Positions 40,475-48,901 of a stretch of 64,000 nucleotides of DNA are shown in pieces. Numbering within the stretch: position 1 is the first letter of the stretch; each line of letters starts with the position of its first letter. This DNA comes from Heterodera schachtii (taxonomy: Eukaryota; Nematoda; Chromadorea; Rhabditida; Heteroderidae). The notes under the pieces are model-generated. The model did no database searches. It was not told the DNA's origin and saw only the letters and a program-made list of their open reading frames with translations. The DNA lies in contig SIJG01000013.1 of NCBI GenBank assembly GCA_023374025.1, positions 774,846-838,845 on the forward strand, read 5' to 3'. The translations under genes were made by a program, and so were the position numbers.

Positions 40475-40567
40475 AGTAGATATAGCGCGCACACTTTACT
40501 GCCCCTACTTGACTTTTTTTTGCTGCACCTTTTGGTGCTCAACTTTTCGCTGCCCCTATATGTTTTT
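40475..40567 (+). repeat. Left terminal inverted repeat
   Basis: Starts AGTAGATATAGCGCGCACAC and is the reverse complement of the right end over about 93 bp with only a couple of mismatches near its inner edge. It contains the motif GCTGCCCCT, which recurs inside the element. These ends are where the integrase would act and where protein-primed replication would begin. Confidence 0.95.
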
Positions 40568-41006
40568 GCTGCTGGTGATGGTGGTGGTGGTGGGGTGGGG
40601 GGGGGGGGAATTTTTGCTGCCCCTTTATTGATGGACGTTGTGCGAGGGGGGAGGGGGGGGGGGCACAGCACGGGCTTAACGATGGGGCAGGGGTGAGGGT
40701 GGTGGGTAGGAACAAACTTTTCGCTGCCCTTATTTGGCAAGTATTTTATTTTCAAAATATTATCGAAATCAAAAAAAAAAAATTTTTCATGGAGAGCGAA
40801 CGGCGTTGACAACATTTCTTATCAATTTTACAAATGAGTGCACTTGTGTGCTTTAAATTGAAAAGCAGTGTTGCCAACGACGTTGTCCTCCCTGGTAATG
40901 GTAGAGCGATGAATGCACAACCAAACGTTTATACCACTGAACCACGGGTGAAAACAGACGAAATTTATACATGTCGCTAACATAAACAAACAGAAAAATG
41001 TCAAAA
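40568..41006. other. Left subterminal region, G-rich, no clear gene
   Basis: Further copies of GCTGCCC lie at about 40616 and 40721. Long G tracts (10-12 G) lie at 40595-40670, separated by GGTGG words and likely to form G-quadruplexes. At 40880-40945 the minus strand reads TGGTTCAGTGGTATAAACG, like a tRNA D-arm/A-box, but no matching T-arm is present. ORFs that read through the terminal repeat here (40450-40815) are composition effects. Confidence 0.6.
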
Positions 41007-41567
41007 TCATAAATTGACAATCGCATCGTTGTCTATTGAACGGTCACTGTGAATGTCCTCGTCACGAAAGCCGTCGCCACTTTTCACGTCGCTTCCACCA
41101 CCACCTCCAGTTTGTGCAGCGGACACGATCATCGGAATCGCGACCGAGGCGGTCAACACGCTGCGCATAGGCTCCGGAATTGCTGTTGCTGCAGCTATTT
41201 GGGACGTCACACGGTTGGCCTCCCGTATGACGGCAGCGGTGTGCTGTTGCTGCAGTCGCCCGCTCTCCCCACCATCACTGAACATGCTTCGGATTTTAGT
41301 GTGTTCGCTGTTGTTGTTGTTGTTGTTGATCTGGCGTCGAGACGATGTTGGCGTCGACGAGTGTGGCGACGGCGGTGGCATGAGACCGGTGTGACGAAGC
41401 CAGCGTACAATCGACAACCAACAAATGATGAACAACGGCAGTATGATGGCGTAGTTGGTGAACAGGAGCAGTGCGGACCAAATCTGCACAGACATGACTG
41501 GGGCTGATGCTGTTGGGTCCACACCATCTGTGCTCATCGTAACGTTCATCTCAACGGCTGATGGCAC
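41007..41567 (-). CDS. Single-pass membrane protein, 186 aa
   Basis: The last gene before the left end. A hydrophobic stretch at about residues 29-57 (from IWSALLLFTNYAII to CWLSIVRWL) is long enough for one membrane span. It is preceded by a short, Met/Ser/Thr-rich N terminus and followed by Arg residues, then a low-complexity Pro/Ser/Asn region and an Ala-rich helix with AAAT and VASVAIP-like segments. There is no cleavable-signal pattern. No enzyme motif is seen. In a virus-like element such a protein could act in egress, entry or membrane attachment, but this is conjecture. Family not recognised. Confidence 0.6.
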   Translation of the reverse strand: MPSAVEMNVTMSTDGVDPTASAPVMSVQIWSALLLFTNYAIILPLFIICWLSIVRWLRHTGLMPPPSPHSSTPTSSRRQINNNNNNSEHTKIRSMFSDGGESGRLQQQHTAAVIREANRVTSQIAAATAIPEPMRSVLTASVAIPMIVSAAQTGGGGGSDVKSGDGFRDEDIHSDRSIDNDAIVNL

Positions 41568-41597
41568 AGTTGTGCTCGTCAGTGCAATGCCTTAAAT

Positions 41598-41798
41598 TTA
41601 CAAATATCTTTGCTGGTGGTGGTGATGGTCATAATGCTTGAGGGTAATTTTGCGCTGACCGCTGTGCAATGGCGAAATGAGTGGCGCACTGTCAATCACC
41701 CGTGCTGGCACTTCAGGTCTGGCATTGAACAGGGGATGTGGCGCCACCAGTCCGTCCCCTCGTGGCTCATACAAAATCACCCAGCTTAGGTTTGGCAT
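41598..41798 (-). CDS. Small unidentified protein, 66 aa
   Basis: A short ORF between the major capsid gene and the membrane protein gene, in the same direction and separated by about 110 and 30 bases. Its composition (Pro, Arg, Leu, His) resembles its neighbours rather than random sequence, and no competing ORF occupies the space. It ends in a His run (HHHH) before Gln residues. It has no known motif. It may be a small virion or accessory protein, or spurious. Confidence 0.4.
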   Translation of the reverse strand: MPNLSWVILYEPRGDGLVAPHPLFNARPEVPARVIDSAPLISPLHSGQRKITLKHYDHHHHQQRYL

Positions 41799-41910
41799 GT
41801 TTATCGTGGGCAGACAATATATGTTTATGTTTGTGTGAAGTTTGTGAATAAGACAAATGTATAGTTGATGATTCGTACAAAAATGTATTAATCATAATGT
41901 GGGCGGCTTT

Positions 41911-43344
41911 TTATGCAATTTTTGAGTCGGATACAATGTGGCGGTTGTAGTCAATCATGATCAACTGATCGAATTCCCCGAGCACGACCATCTCAACGCC
42001 GCCTGCCGGTATCACTTCGTTGAACGCGAGCCGAATGCTGGTGGTGCCGGAGCGGAGCAGTTCAAAGCCGCAACTGTCGTCCAGCGTCGATGTCATTGGC
42101 ACCACGAAGATGGTCCATCCGTCGTGGAACTGCTCCAGCGTGATGTCCATAGAGCGCTCCGAGTTGGCCATGCCCAGCGCTTCGTACATGTCAACAAATG
42201 GTCGAATGTAGGCACAGCCGGAGAAGTCCATGCGGTGCGGCACTGCCGGATACACATGACCGGCAGCGTGCACGCTGATCTCACGGATCGCGTAGGGCTT
42301 GAAGTTGAACGGTGACAGTGCCAGCTGGCCGTTGAATGCTCCGTTCGCCACCAATGCAATGGTCAGCCGGCGCGGGATGGCGGCGGAAAAAATGTTATGG
42401 TCCATCTCGGTACGGCCGGCGGTCAGAAACACGGACTTCACCTCCGTCTTCCGGACCGCGTAGGTGGCCGGCTGCTTTTCCAGCGTCTTGTAGATGGACA
42501 TGTTCAGCGACGGTTGCACCTCAACCATCTTCACGTACAGCTTGATGTCGTGTAGGTAAAGCGAGTAACGTGCCGCCGCTGCCGCTAGACTTTGTAACAG
42601 GAACGCATCCTTGGCCCGATAGATGGTGAACAGGACGTCCATGTTGTTCAACAGATACAGCTCCTGGTTGCCCAGGTCAAAGTCCAGCCGGGAAAGGAAG
42701 CGTGCTTTCCGTCCGCCGGCGAAGCGCGCGCAGCGTGCCAGAAAACCGGTGTCCGTCGCGTCGTCGTGCTTCCGCGACGGATGGTAGCCCGCGCTGGCCA
42801 TAAAGTGTCCCTTTGCACTGTTCGGAAAGGACAGTTCGTTGGTCAAGTACGCCTTGTAGGGGTAGAGGGTTCCGCTGTCGTACAGCTCCGTGTTTTGGAC
42901 TTCAACCTGGTCAAATTTGGTGATTATTGTAGTCAAATGGACTGTGTGACGGACACCCACCTTGAGTTGTTGTACAAATGTCTGTCCAACGCACTGGGCA
43001 GGCGCGACGAGTTGATCGGCGGCCACTGCAGCTTCAATGGGCACCCAACGTCCGCCGCCATCCTCCTTTTGGATGGACAGCTCGAGGAACAGGTAGACGC
43101 GCGACATGTCCGCCCACAGGTTGTCATTGAACAAGCGGAACAGGTAGGGCCCCTCCTGGCTGATAGTGGACAATGGCAACAGTTCTCGGAAGAAGGAACG
43201 CGACACCGACACATTTGTGGGCGGAACGGTGAACACGTTCAGTGCACTGTTGAACGCAAGCGCACTCTGCTCGCTGATCTTTTTTGGACAACTCATTATT
43301 GTTGTTGTTGTTGGTGTTGTTGTTTGTTTTTGCTTGTTTGGCAC
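41911..43344 (-). CDS. MCP: Major capsid protein, double jelly roll
   Basis: A 477-codon ORF matching the Polinton major capsid (hexon-like) family. Recognisable landmarks are LYPYKAYLTNELSF near residue 160, a LGNQELYLLNNMDVLF segment near 225, LALSPFNFKPYAIREISV near 345, and a C-terminal VVLGEFDQLIMIDYNR segment, all in the family's usual order. The protein would form the trimeric capsomers of an icosahedral virion. Met17 (43296) may be the true start, because the first 16 residues are a Thr-rich low-complexity leader. Here the gene is intact with no frame break. It lies downstream of the Gly-rich virion-type gene with a gap of only about 30 bases. Confidence 0.93.
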   Translation of the reverse strand: MPNKQKQTTTPTTTTIMSCPKKISEQSALAFNSALNVFTVPPTNVSVSRSFFRELLPLSTISQEGPYLFRLFNDNLWADMSRVYLFLELSIQKEDGGGRWVPIEAAVAADQLVAPAQCVGQTFVQQLKVGVRHTVHLTTIITKFDQVEVQNTELYDSGTLYPYKAYLTNELSFPNSAKGHFMASAGYHPSRKHDDATDTGFLARCARFAGGRKARFLSRLDFDLGNQELYLLNNMDVLFTIYRAKDAFLLQSLAAAAARYSLYLHDIKLYVKMVEVQPSLNMSIYKTLEKQPATYAVRKTEVKSVFLTAGRTEMDHNIFSAAIPRRLTIALVANGAFNGQLALSPFNFKPYAIREISVHAAGHVYPAVPHRMDFSGCAYIRPFVDMYEALGMANSERSMDITLEQFHDGWTIFVVPMTSTLDDSCGFELLRSGTTSIRLAFNEVIPAGGVEMVVLGEFDQLIMIDYNRHIVSDSKIA

Positions 43345-43373
43345 TTTGTTGTGATGTTTATTGTGGCTATTGT

Positions 43374-44096
43374 CTAGTAGGTGCCCAAGGTATCAAAACG
43401 GAGTCGTTTGCTGCTGCTGCTGCTGTTGATATTGTTGCTAGCACCTGGTTTGCTCACTGACAGTGGGCCAACTGTTGATTGCAATGGTTTTCGCTTGCGC
43501 AGATGCCTTTTTATGCTTTTATCGTTGCCGCCCAGTGTGGGCTGATTATGATTTCTGTTGCCGCTTTTTTGTCCCCTTTTTGTCGCTGTAGTTGTTGTTG
43601 TTGAACAGCAGCTGTCATTGTTGTTGTTGTTGTTGTTGTTCACCATTTGCTTTCGATAGCGCTTAAAATCAAAGTTGCCACCGGCGCCGCCCCGTTGTCT
43701 GCTCAGATTATCGGCCGCCTTCTCGAGCAAATTTTTTAGCCCCGCGCGTCCCTCGTCCACCATTGCCTCTTTCACATTGCGCCCCTCTAACACTTGGGAG
43801 AGCATGCGCGAGCCGCTCTCCAATCCTTGGCGCCCGATCGCGGCCCCGGCTTGCCGGCCGATTGGAACCAAGAAGCGCAAAAAGCTGCGAAACATGGACC
43901 CAATCCCGCCCGCTCCCCGTTGATAGGGTAGCCCGGTGAACACTGGGTATGACGCACCCGCCCCTCCGCCGCCGCCGCCACCCATTGCGCTCCCGCCGCC
44001 GCTCATTCCCATCGCCATCATCGCCGAGTCCAAACGCTGGGCCGGCCCTGTGAAGTGGGACCAGTCCACCGACAGAGGATCAAAGTCAACGTGCAT
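43374..44096 (-). CDS. Conserved Polinton virion-associated protein, 240 aa
   Basis: Begins MHVDFDP, followed by a Gly-rich linker, then a conserved block (YPVFTGLPYQRG near residue 50, then GIGSMFRSFLRFLVPIG) and an amphipathic helix region ending near residue 130. The C-terminal half is basic, with Asn, Thr and Ser runs and KRHLRKRKP near the end. This arrangement recurs next to capsid genes in Polintons and adintoviruses. Comparison with adenovirus minor core or membrane-lytic proteins is tempting, but I cannot assign it. It sits between protease and major capsid genes, 71 and 30 bases away. It probably acts inside the particle or in contact with DNA. Confidence 0.7.
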   Translation of the reverse strand: MHVDFDPLSVDWSHFTGPAQRLDSAMMAMGMSGGGSAMGGGGGGGAGASYPVFTGLPYQRGAGGIGSMFRSFLRFLVPIGRQAGAAIGRQGLESGSRMLSQVLEGRNVKEAMVDEGRAGLKNLLEKAADNLSRQRGGAGGNFDFKRYRKQMVNNNNNNNNDSCCSTTTTTATKRGQKSGNRNHNQPTLGGNDKSIKRHLRKRKPLQSTVGPLSVSKPGASNNINSSSSSKRLRFDTLGTY

Positions 44097-44167
44097 TTAA
44101 AAAACAAAAAGTTATGCTGCTATCTTTTTTTTGTTTACTTATTTATGCTTTTTTTATTCTCACATGC

Positions 44168-44638
44168 TCAATTTGCTTCATCCCCAAACACATGGGCACG
44201 TACAAAAGCGCTGACCAGTCGGTCGGGCTCCGTCTTTTGGGCCTCAATATGGTCAACAATTTGCCGCAGGCTCCAGCCCTGGCAACGATGGTACAAGAAG
44301 TAGACCACGTGCTTTCCACAACTGATGGACCGTTCCGATTGTAGGCAGCGACGGTTGTGCTGCACGGTGTTGAAATGGCGCTCCAAAAAAGTGTGGATTG
44401 GCTCCGACACGGGTGGCCAGTCGGCGAACGAGTCAAAGTAGTCGGCGCTGTGCTCCGACTTAACATAGATGGCCACCCAGTGTGTTCCACCGCCTGTCGC
44501 CCGATCCGTGTTTACCACCATGCAGTGCGGCATCGGCGCGGACAGAGAGGGAATTCGGTCGGATGGGAAGCAGCCAATGTACTGCCCGCGCGTCGCATCA
44601 CACCGTGTCAAAATTTTGTTTATCTCGTCACTATTCAT
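44168..44638 (-). CDS. PRO: Adenain-like maturation cysteine protease
   Basis: A 156-codon ORF of the adenovirus protease/Ulp1 (C5) fold. The expected catalytic set is visible: His53 in GTHWVAIYV, Asp69 in YFDSF, a Gln at about 100, and the nucleophile Cys107 in SISCGKHVVYF. In related viruses this enzyme cleaves capsid and core precursors during virion maturation, often at Gly-rich sites. It lies between the minor capsid gene (69 bases upstream) and the Gly-rich virion protein (71 bases downstream). Length is typical for Polinton proteases. The frame is intact. Confidence 0.94.
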   Translation of the reverse strand: MNSDEINKILTRCDATRGQYIGCFPSDRIPSLSAPMPHCMVVNTDRATGGGTHWVAIYVKSEHSADYFDSFADWPPVSEPIHTFLERHFNTVQHNRRCLQSERSISCGKHVVYFLYHRCQGWSLRQIVDHIEAQKTEPDRLVSAFVRAHVFGDEAN

Positions 44639-44707
44639 ATTTTATTAAGTGCAAAAATAGGAATAAACAACAAAACAACAAAACAAATAGCACCACAATA
44701 TATGCAC

Positions 44708-45839
44708 TCAGAAATAGTGTGATTTTCTAAAATGCAGTGTGAGGGTACAGGTGCCATACTGGAAGGGCATAAGGGCGCCGGTGGGGGTCCGTATCTCGAT
44801 GAAAATCTCGGCAATCTCTTTTGTGATCAGCTGATGGTATTGTACAGCGGTGTATGCCTCTTCGATCATGTCGTCCGGTTGGGCGCCACGAATGCAGACC
44901 ATGCGCAGCACTGGGGCGCACACGTTGCCGATGATCACCGGCTCAATGAGTCCCGGCGCGTACACGTAGAAGGATGAGACACCGCCTTTCATGTCCGGCT
45001 GGTAGCGCGCCACGTTCACCGGTGCAGACAGGTGGCGTTTGTGGAAGCCAAGGATGTAGGCCAGTTGATCCGACAGCTCCACCTGTCTGATCCGTGACTG
45101 GTCAAGCTCCAGGCGGAAGCGCTGCTGCTCCACGTCAAAGCTGAAGCGGCAAGACAGGCGTGCCTTGCGGTAGGACTGCACCCACAGTTCCAGTCCCACT
45201 GGCAGATGTCGTTGAAGCTGCACACGCTCCGCCTCACTCATTCGGTCCACAACCAATTTGTCGAGCGATTGACGGTAAAGACTGTTGTACGCGGACACGC
45301 TTCCATTCCTTCTCTTCTTCATCATCATCTTTTCCTTCCTCGTTAGGCTTGGGTTTTGCACTTTCACGCTTTTCCAATTGCTTCTTCTCCGTCGCGTTCT
45401 CATGTTGTCGTTGTTGTTGTTGCTGTTGTTGACGGTCACGCATTGCCGCTTCCAGTTGTATTTTGGCACTTGACTCGGCTTCGCTGATCAGCTGGTGGTA
45501 GGTGAGCTGGATTTGACGCAGCTCAGTGGCCAATTTCTCACTGCCTTCGCCCAATGCGCGATGCAAACTGGTGAGCAGTTCGCTGGGGTTTCGCACTGTG
45601 CTGGCTGGGACGGGGATGCGCACCTGTTCCCCGGTCTGCCATTCGACCCGGACAAATTGCTCCTCAGTTGTGCCCAGAGAGGGCCAAGAGTGCGGGTACA
45701 ACAGCACTGCCAACCCCACGCTCCACTGTGAGCCGAACTGTAGCTTGCGTGGCAAACGTACGCGGAAGGAGTTGGTCCGGTTGCCTTCAACCTGTGTGTT
45801 TGACGGTAAGACAATGTAGAAGGAGGATGATGAGGACAT
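44708..45839 (-). CDS. mCP: Minor capsid (penton) protein, frame broken
   Basis: Start chosen at 45839, where the frame opens with a Ser run and SFYIVLPSNT, the conserved N terminus of Polinton minor capsid (single jelly roll) proteins, soon followed by FRVRLP and WSVGLAVLLYPHSW. The C-terminal part (LSDQLAYILGFHKRHL, then VIIGNVCAPVLR and LMPFQYGTCTLTLHF) is also characteristic but lies in another frame. The switch falls in an acidic/basic low-complexity stretch at about 45290-45330. A short intron cannot be excluded (a GTGAAAG donor-like site lies at about 45365), but none is obvious. A poly-Gln insert precedes the break. The protein would form the pentamers at capsid vertices. Confidence 0.85.
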
Positions 45840-45901
45840 TTGTGCGCTCTCTCCCTTTCTACCTTTTTTTTGTTGCTGTGCGCTCGGTTTCCCTCCCCTT
45901 T

Positions 45902-47196
45902 TTATATGATTGATGTGGCAGGGATCCAGCTGTTGTGCGCTGTTGAGTAGCCCTTCCATTTGACAAGGCAATGCTCCACCCCGTTGCGTCCTTGCCGTCG
46001 TCTTTTCAGCACCCGTTCAATGTCATAAACGGGACCAACGACGGCGGCTGCGGCGTCAATAGCAGCAGCAGATGCCTCTGCCCCTTGTTGTGTTGGGCGC
46101 TGTGGTGGGGCTGGGGGCGGGAGCACGAGGCACAAGTCTTGTGCGTAGAACCAGCCGGTGAGCAGCTCCCCGTTGTCGTCGCGCAATTTATACGTGGTAG
46201 GCGTACGTGAGTCTCGCACCTCTGCCACAGTGAACACCTCATCGGTGAAGCGTGGCAAGTAGCCCTTTTTGAACACATGCTTGTGCTTCTCAATTCGCAC
46301 ACGGTCTCCAGCGTTGAAGCGTGGAGGCCGTGGATTCTGCCGACGCACATGCTTGTGACTCTCCAATTGCTGGCGTCGAATTTGCTCCGCGTTGGCAAAA
46401 TTGACGTCCCGGGGCCGTAGCCCAGACAGGGCACGATGCGGAGACGCATTCAGCGCCGACACCAAGTGCTGTATCACACCGGTCCAGCACTGGGTGCCAC
46501 GGTGGGTGAAGTATCGATACAGCCGCTCCTAAGAATAGAAAAATTAAATAACAATTGTTTTTTCTTGTCTATACCACCACCTTGATGCTGCGGATTGCCC
46601 GTTCCGCAATCCCGGCGTGCCACTGGGGTGAGGTATGCATGCAATGGTGTTGCACCTCTTTTTCGTTGAAAAAGCGCTGCACGGGAGCGGCAGTGAACTC
46701 TTTGCCCTGGTCCGTCATCAGCTTCCATGGCACGTAGCCGACCCGTTTGAATATGTGCTCAAAAGCAGCGGATCATGTCCACTGACTTCTTGCTCTTCAC
46801 CGGCTCCACACACAGTTGGCGGCTCAGCGTGTCGGCACACACCAGCAGATAGGCATTGCCACGGTTCATGCGCCGAAGCGAGACGAAATCGGCTAGGTCA
46901 GCCTGCCAGTCGGTGTGCAGGCCGGACGCCAGCGTGGGCAGGCGACGGAACCGACGCACGGCACGCCGGTGCAGCGTGTACACTCGCTGCCGCGCCAAAT
47001 AGCGACGAACCTCTGCCCGTCGTATGCCCCTTTCTGGATGGACTCGCTGTGCCTCACGCAGTAGCGGCTCCACACTCGTGAAGGCGGCAACCGACCTTGT
47101 GTCCTTGTACAGCGGGTCCAGCAGTTGTTCTACCACAATTTCGCGCTCTTGTTTGGGTTTTTGTTGTTGTTGTTGCTTTTGTCGTCGCATCACCAT
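45902..47196 (-). CDS. INT: DD35E integrase with chromodomain, frame broken
   Basis: A retroviral-type (rve) integrase. After a Gln/Lys-rich N terminus there is a helical DNA-binding part (VYTLHRRAVRRFRRLP), then the first catalytic Asp in DWQADLADF. The second Asp (MTDQGKEF) and the Glu (AGIAER) are 35 residues apart. A 46-bp intron spans 46529-46574. The C terminus has a basic SH3-like segment and ends in a chromodomain (YDIERVLKRR, then CLVKWKGYSTAHNSWIP), which may guide insertion to marked chromatin. As written, the frame breaks at about 46755-46766, giving a stop at 46759 between the first and second catalytic Asp. Its start overlaps the upstream gene's stop. Confidence 0.93.
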
Positions 47197-48407
47197 AACA
47201 TGGGTTTGAACAAAAAGGTATTGTTGTTGTTGTTGGACCGTTTTGCATAATCAGCAGCGGTTGACTTTCCGTTCTTTTTAAATGCATGCAAGAGTGTAGC
47301 AGCGGTGGAGCAACCACCGCCACCACCCATCTTCTTCTTCTTCTTTCCGCTTTCCGCGCCGCTGTTGCCGAACAGCATCCGTACCATGCGCGGGTCTTGC
47401 CGAGCATTGCCAATAAATGTTGTGTACCCAGGCGGTGCCTTTTCTGGTTTGGGCTCAGCAAAATGATACGTGAGTAACGTATCCAAATCACTGTTCTTGA
47501 TCGGACGGTACGCGCCTTGCATCAGCCGGTACACCTGCTGTCCATCTCCGATGCCCAGCGTGCCCGCGTTGCGTAACGCATAGTCAATGGCTTGTCGTTT
47601 CCTCTGCTCAGTGTCGCGTAAGACTGCTGCTGCTGCTGCTGGTGCTGCTGTTGCTGTCGATGTTGATGGATGTAGTTGCACGTCCGCTTCCCGTTGTCCT
47701 TTCCTTGCGGGGCCAACTGCCGCCATATTTTGGGGTCGGTCGTCGTTGGGGCTGTCTTCACGCTCAGTCGTCTCAGCTCCTCCTCTTCCTCCATTATCAG
47801 TGCGTGTCAACAAGGAGGCGGCAGACGACGATGACGGGAAGCGGCTAGCTTCGGCGCCATCCGTAGAGGCTGATGTCGTACGGGGTGGCCTTTTGGCTGG
47901 TCGTTGTCTGCGACGTGGAGGCTGCCTCATTGTAGACGAATCAGAGTGCGACGACTGCTGTTGTTGTTGGTGCGGCGCCGGCTGTTTTGGCTGAGGTTGT
48001 TGTTGTTGTTGAATTGTTCGCGCCGCCTCGGAAAGTGCATCGCGCAGCAGCCCCTTCGAGGCTTCGTCGGTGGGCAGTTGGGTGAGACGAACAGGCGCTG
48101 GACGCTCCTGCTCATCCTCCAGCAATTTTTTGAACCTCTTGAACTCCTGTTGGTAGTGGATCAACCGTTCGTCATCGTTCAGAAGGTGTTGTTGTTTCGA
48201 TGCCGGAGATACGCCATCCGTGCTCTGGGTGACGCCGCCGCTGTGTGCAGCGCGCGCCATGCGCTTTGCCGTGTGCTCAATTGGCGTCGTATGCTGCGGT
48301 AAGCCGCCCCTCGCAGAGGATGCGTCGGCAACAGGAGCCGAGCTCCTGGCCAACAAGGAGCGGTACAGTTCCTCCGGCACTAACAGCATGCGGGTTGTGT
48401 GCTTCAT
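47190..48407 (-). CDS. Conserved Polinton protein of unknown role, 405 aa
   Basis: The two ends are the recognisable parts: an N-terminal MLLVPEELYRSLL motif and a C-terminal region with NSDLDTLLTYHF followed by PPGYTTFIGN. The middle is disordered, with Gln, Pro, Ala and Ser runs plus a basic patch (RQPPRRRQRPAKRPPR) that could bind DNA or act as a nuclear signal. Proteins with this end pattern are often found beside integrase and ATPase genes in Polintons and are presumed virion or core proteins, but no function is established to my knowledge. Its start overlaps the pX-like gene's stop by 4 bases (ATGA). Its TGA at 47190-47192 overlaps the integrase start. Confidence 0.75.
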   Translation of the reverse strand: MKHTTRMLLVPEELYRSLLARSSAPVADASSARGGLPQHTTPIEHTAKRMARAAHSGGVTQSTDGVSPASKQQHLLNDDERLIHYQQEFKRFKKLLEDEQERPAPVRLTQLPTDEASKGLLRDALSEAARTIQQQQQPQPKQPAPHQQQQQSSHSDSSTMRQPPRRRQRPAKRPPRTTSASTDGAEASRFPSSSSAASLLTRTDNGGRGGAETTEREDSPNDDRPQNMAAVGPARKGQREADVQLHPSTSTATAAPAAAAAVLRDTEQRKRQAIDYALRNAGTLGIGDGQQVYRLMQGAYRPIKNSDLDTLLTYHFAEPKPEKAPPGYTTFIGNARQDPRMVRMLFGNSGAESGKKKKKMGGGGGCSTAATLLHAFKKNGKSTAADYAKRSNNNNNTFLFKPMLW

Positions 48408-48901
48408 GTTTGGATGATGCTGTCTTTGCGGCTCATGAGCCTATCCGCCAGTAGTGGAAGCACAACGCTGGCCACCAAGCCAGCCAAGGCCGGGACGCCG
48501 CGCCCGGTCTGCTGTCTCAGCAACAGTCGACGTGCCCCGTGGCCGCTTCTCGCACGGCCCAACGCACGCACGTGTTGGGCCTGAGCGCGCAAGTGCTTCA
48601 GATGAGAGCTCCGGAGCGGGACGCGTGCACGGAGAATGTTCAACGCACTTTCCACCAGACACAACAGCTGCTCACTGCTCGCCCCCCTCACCAGCTGACG
48701 GTAGGCACGTGCGCGTGCCGAGCGACAGTTGCTCAGCTGCTTGAAAAAGCTAGTGTTCTGTTGAATGTATTGACTTGGTTTCGGCCTTTTCTTCGCTTGC
48801 TTTTGTTGTTGTTGTTGTTGTCTCTTTTCTTGTTGTATTGTTTCTGGTCTGTCACTGTTGCTGTTGTTGTTGTTGCTTCCGCTCTTATGCTTCTTCTGCA
48901 T
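48404..48901 (-). CDS. pX-like small virion protein
   Basis: Start chosen at 48901 (166 codons), which overlaps the ATPase stop by 17 bases; an earlier Met at 48937 would overlap more. The N-terminal third is Lys, Gln and Asn rich. The conserved part is a basic helical region (SALNILRARVPL) leading to a C-terminal hydrophobic segment after Gly and Pro (GRGVPALAGLVASVVLPLLA). This combination resembles the precursor of the adenovirus core peptide pX/mu, and homologous small proteins are widespread in Polintons and adintoviruses. Likely DNA condensing or membrane active within the particle. No frame break. Confidence 0.72.
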   Translation of the reverse strand: MQKKHKSGSNNNNSNSDRPETIQQEKRQQQQQQKQAKKRPKPSQYIQQNTSFFKQLSNCRSARARAYRQLVRGASSEQLLCLVESALNILRARVPLRSSHLKHLRAQAQHVRALGRARSGHGARRLLLRQQTGRGVPALAGLVASVVLPLLADRLMSRKDSIIQT

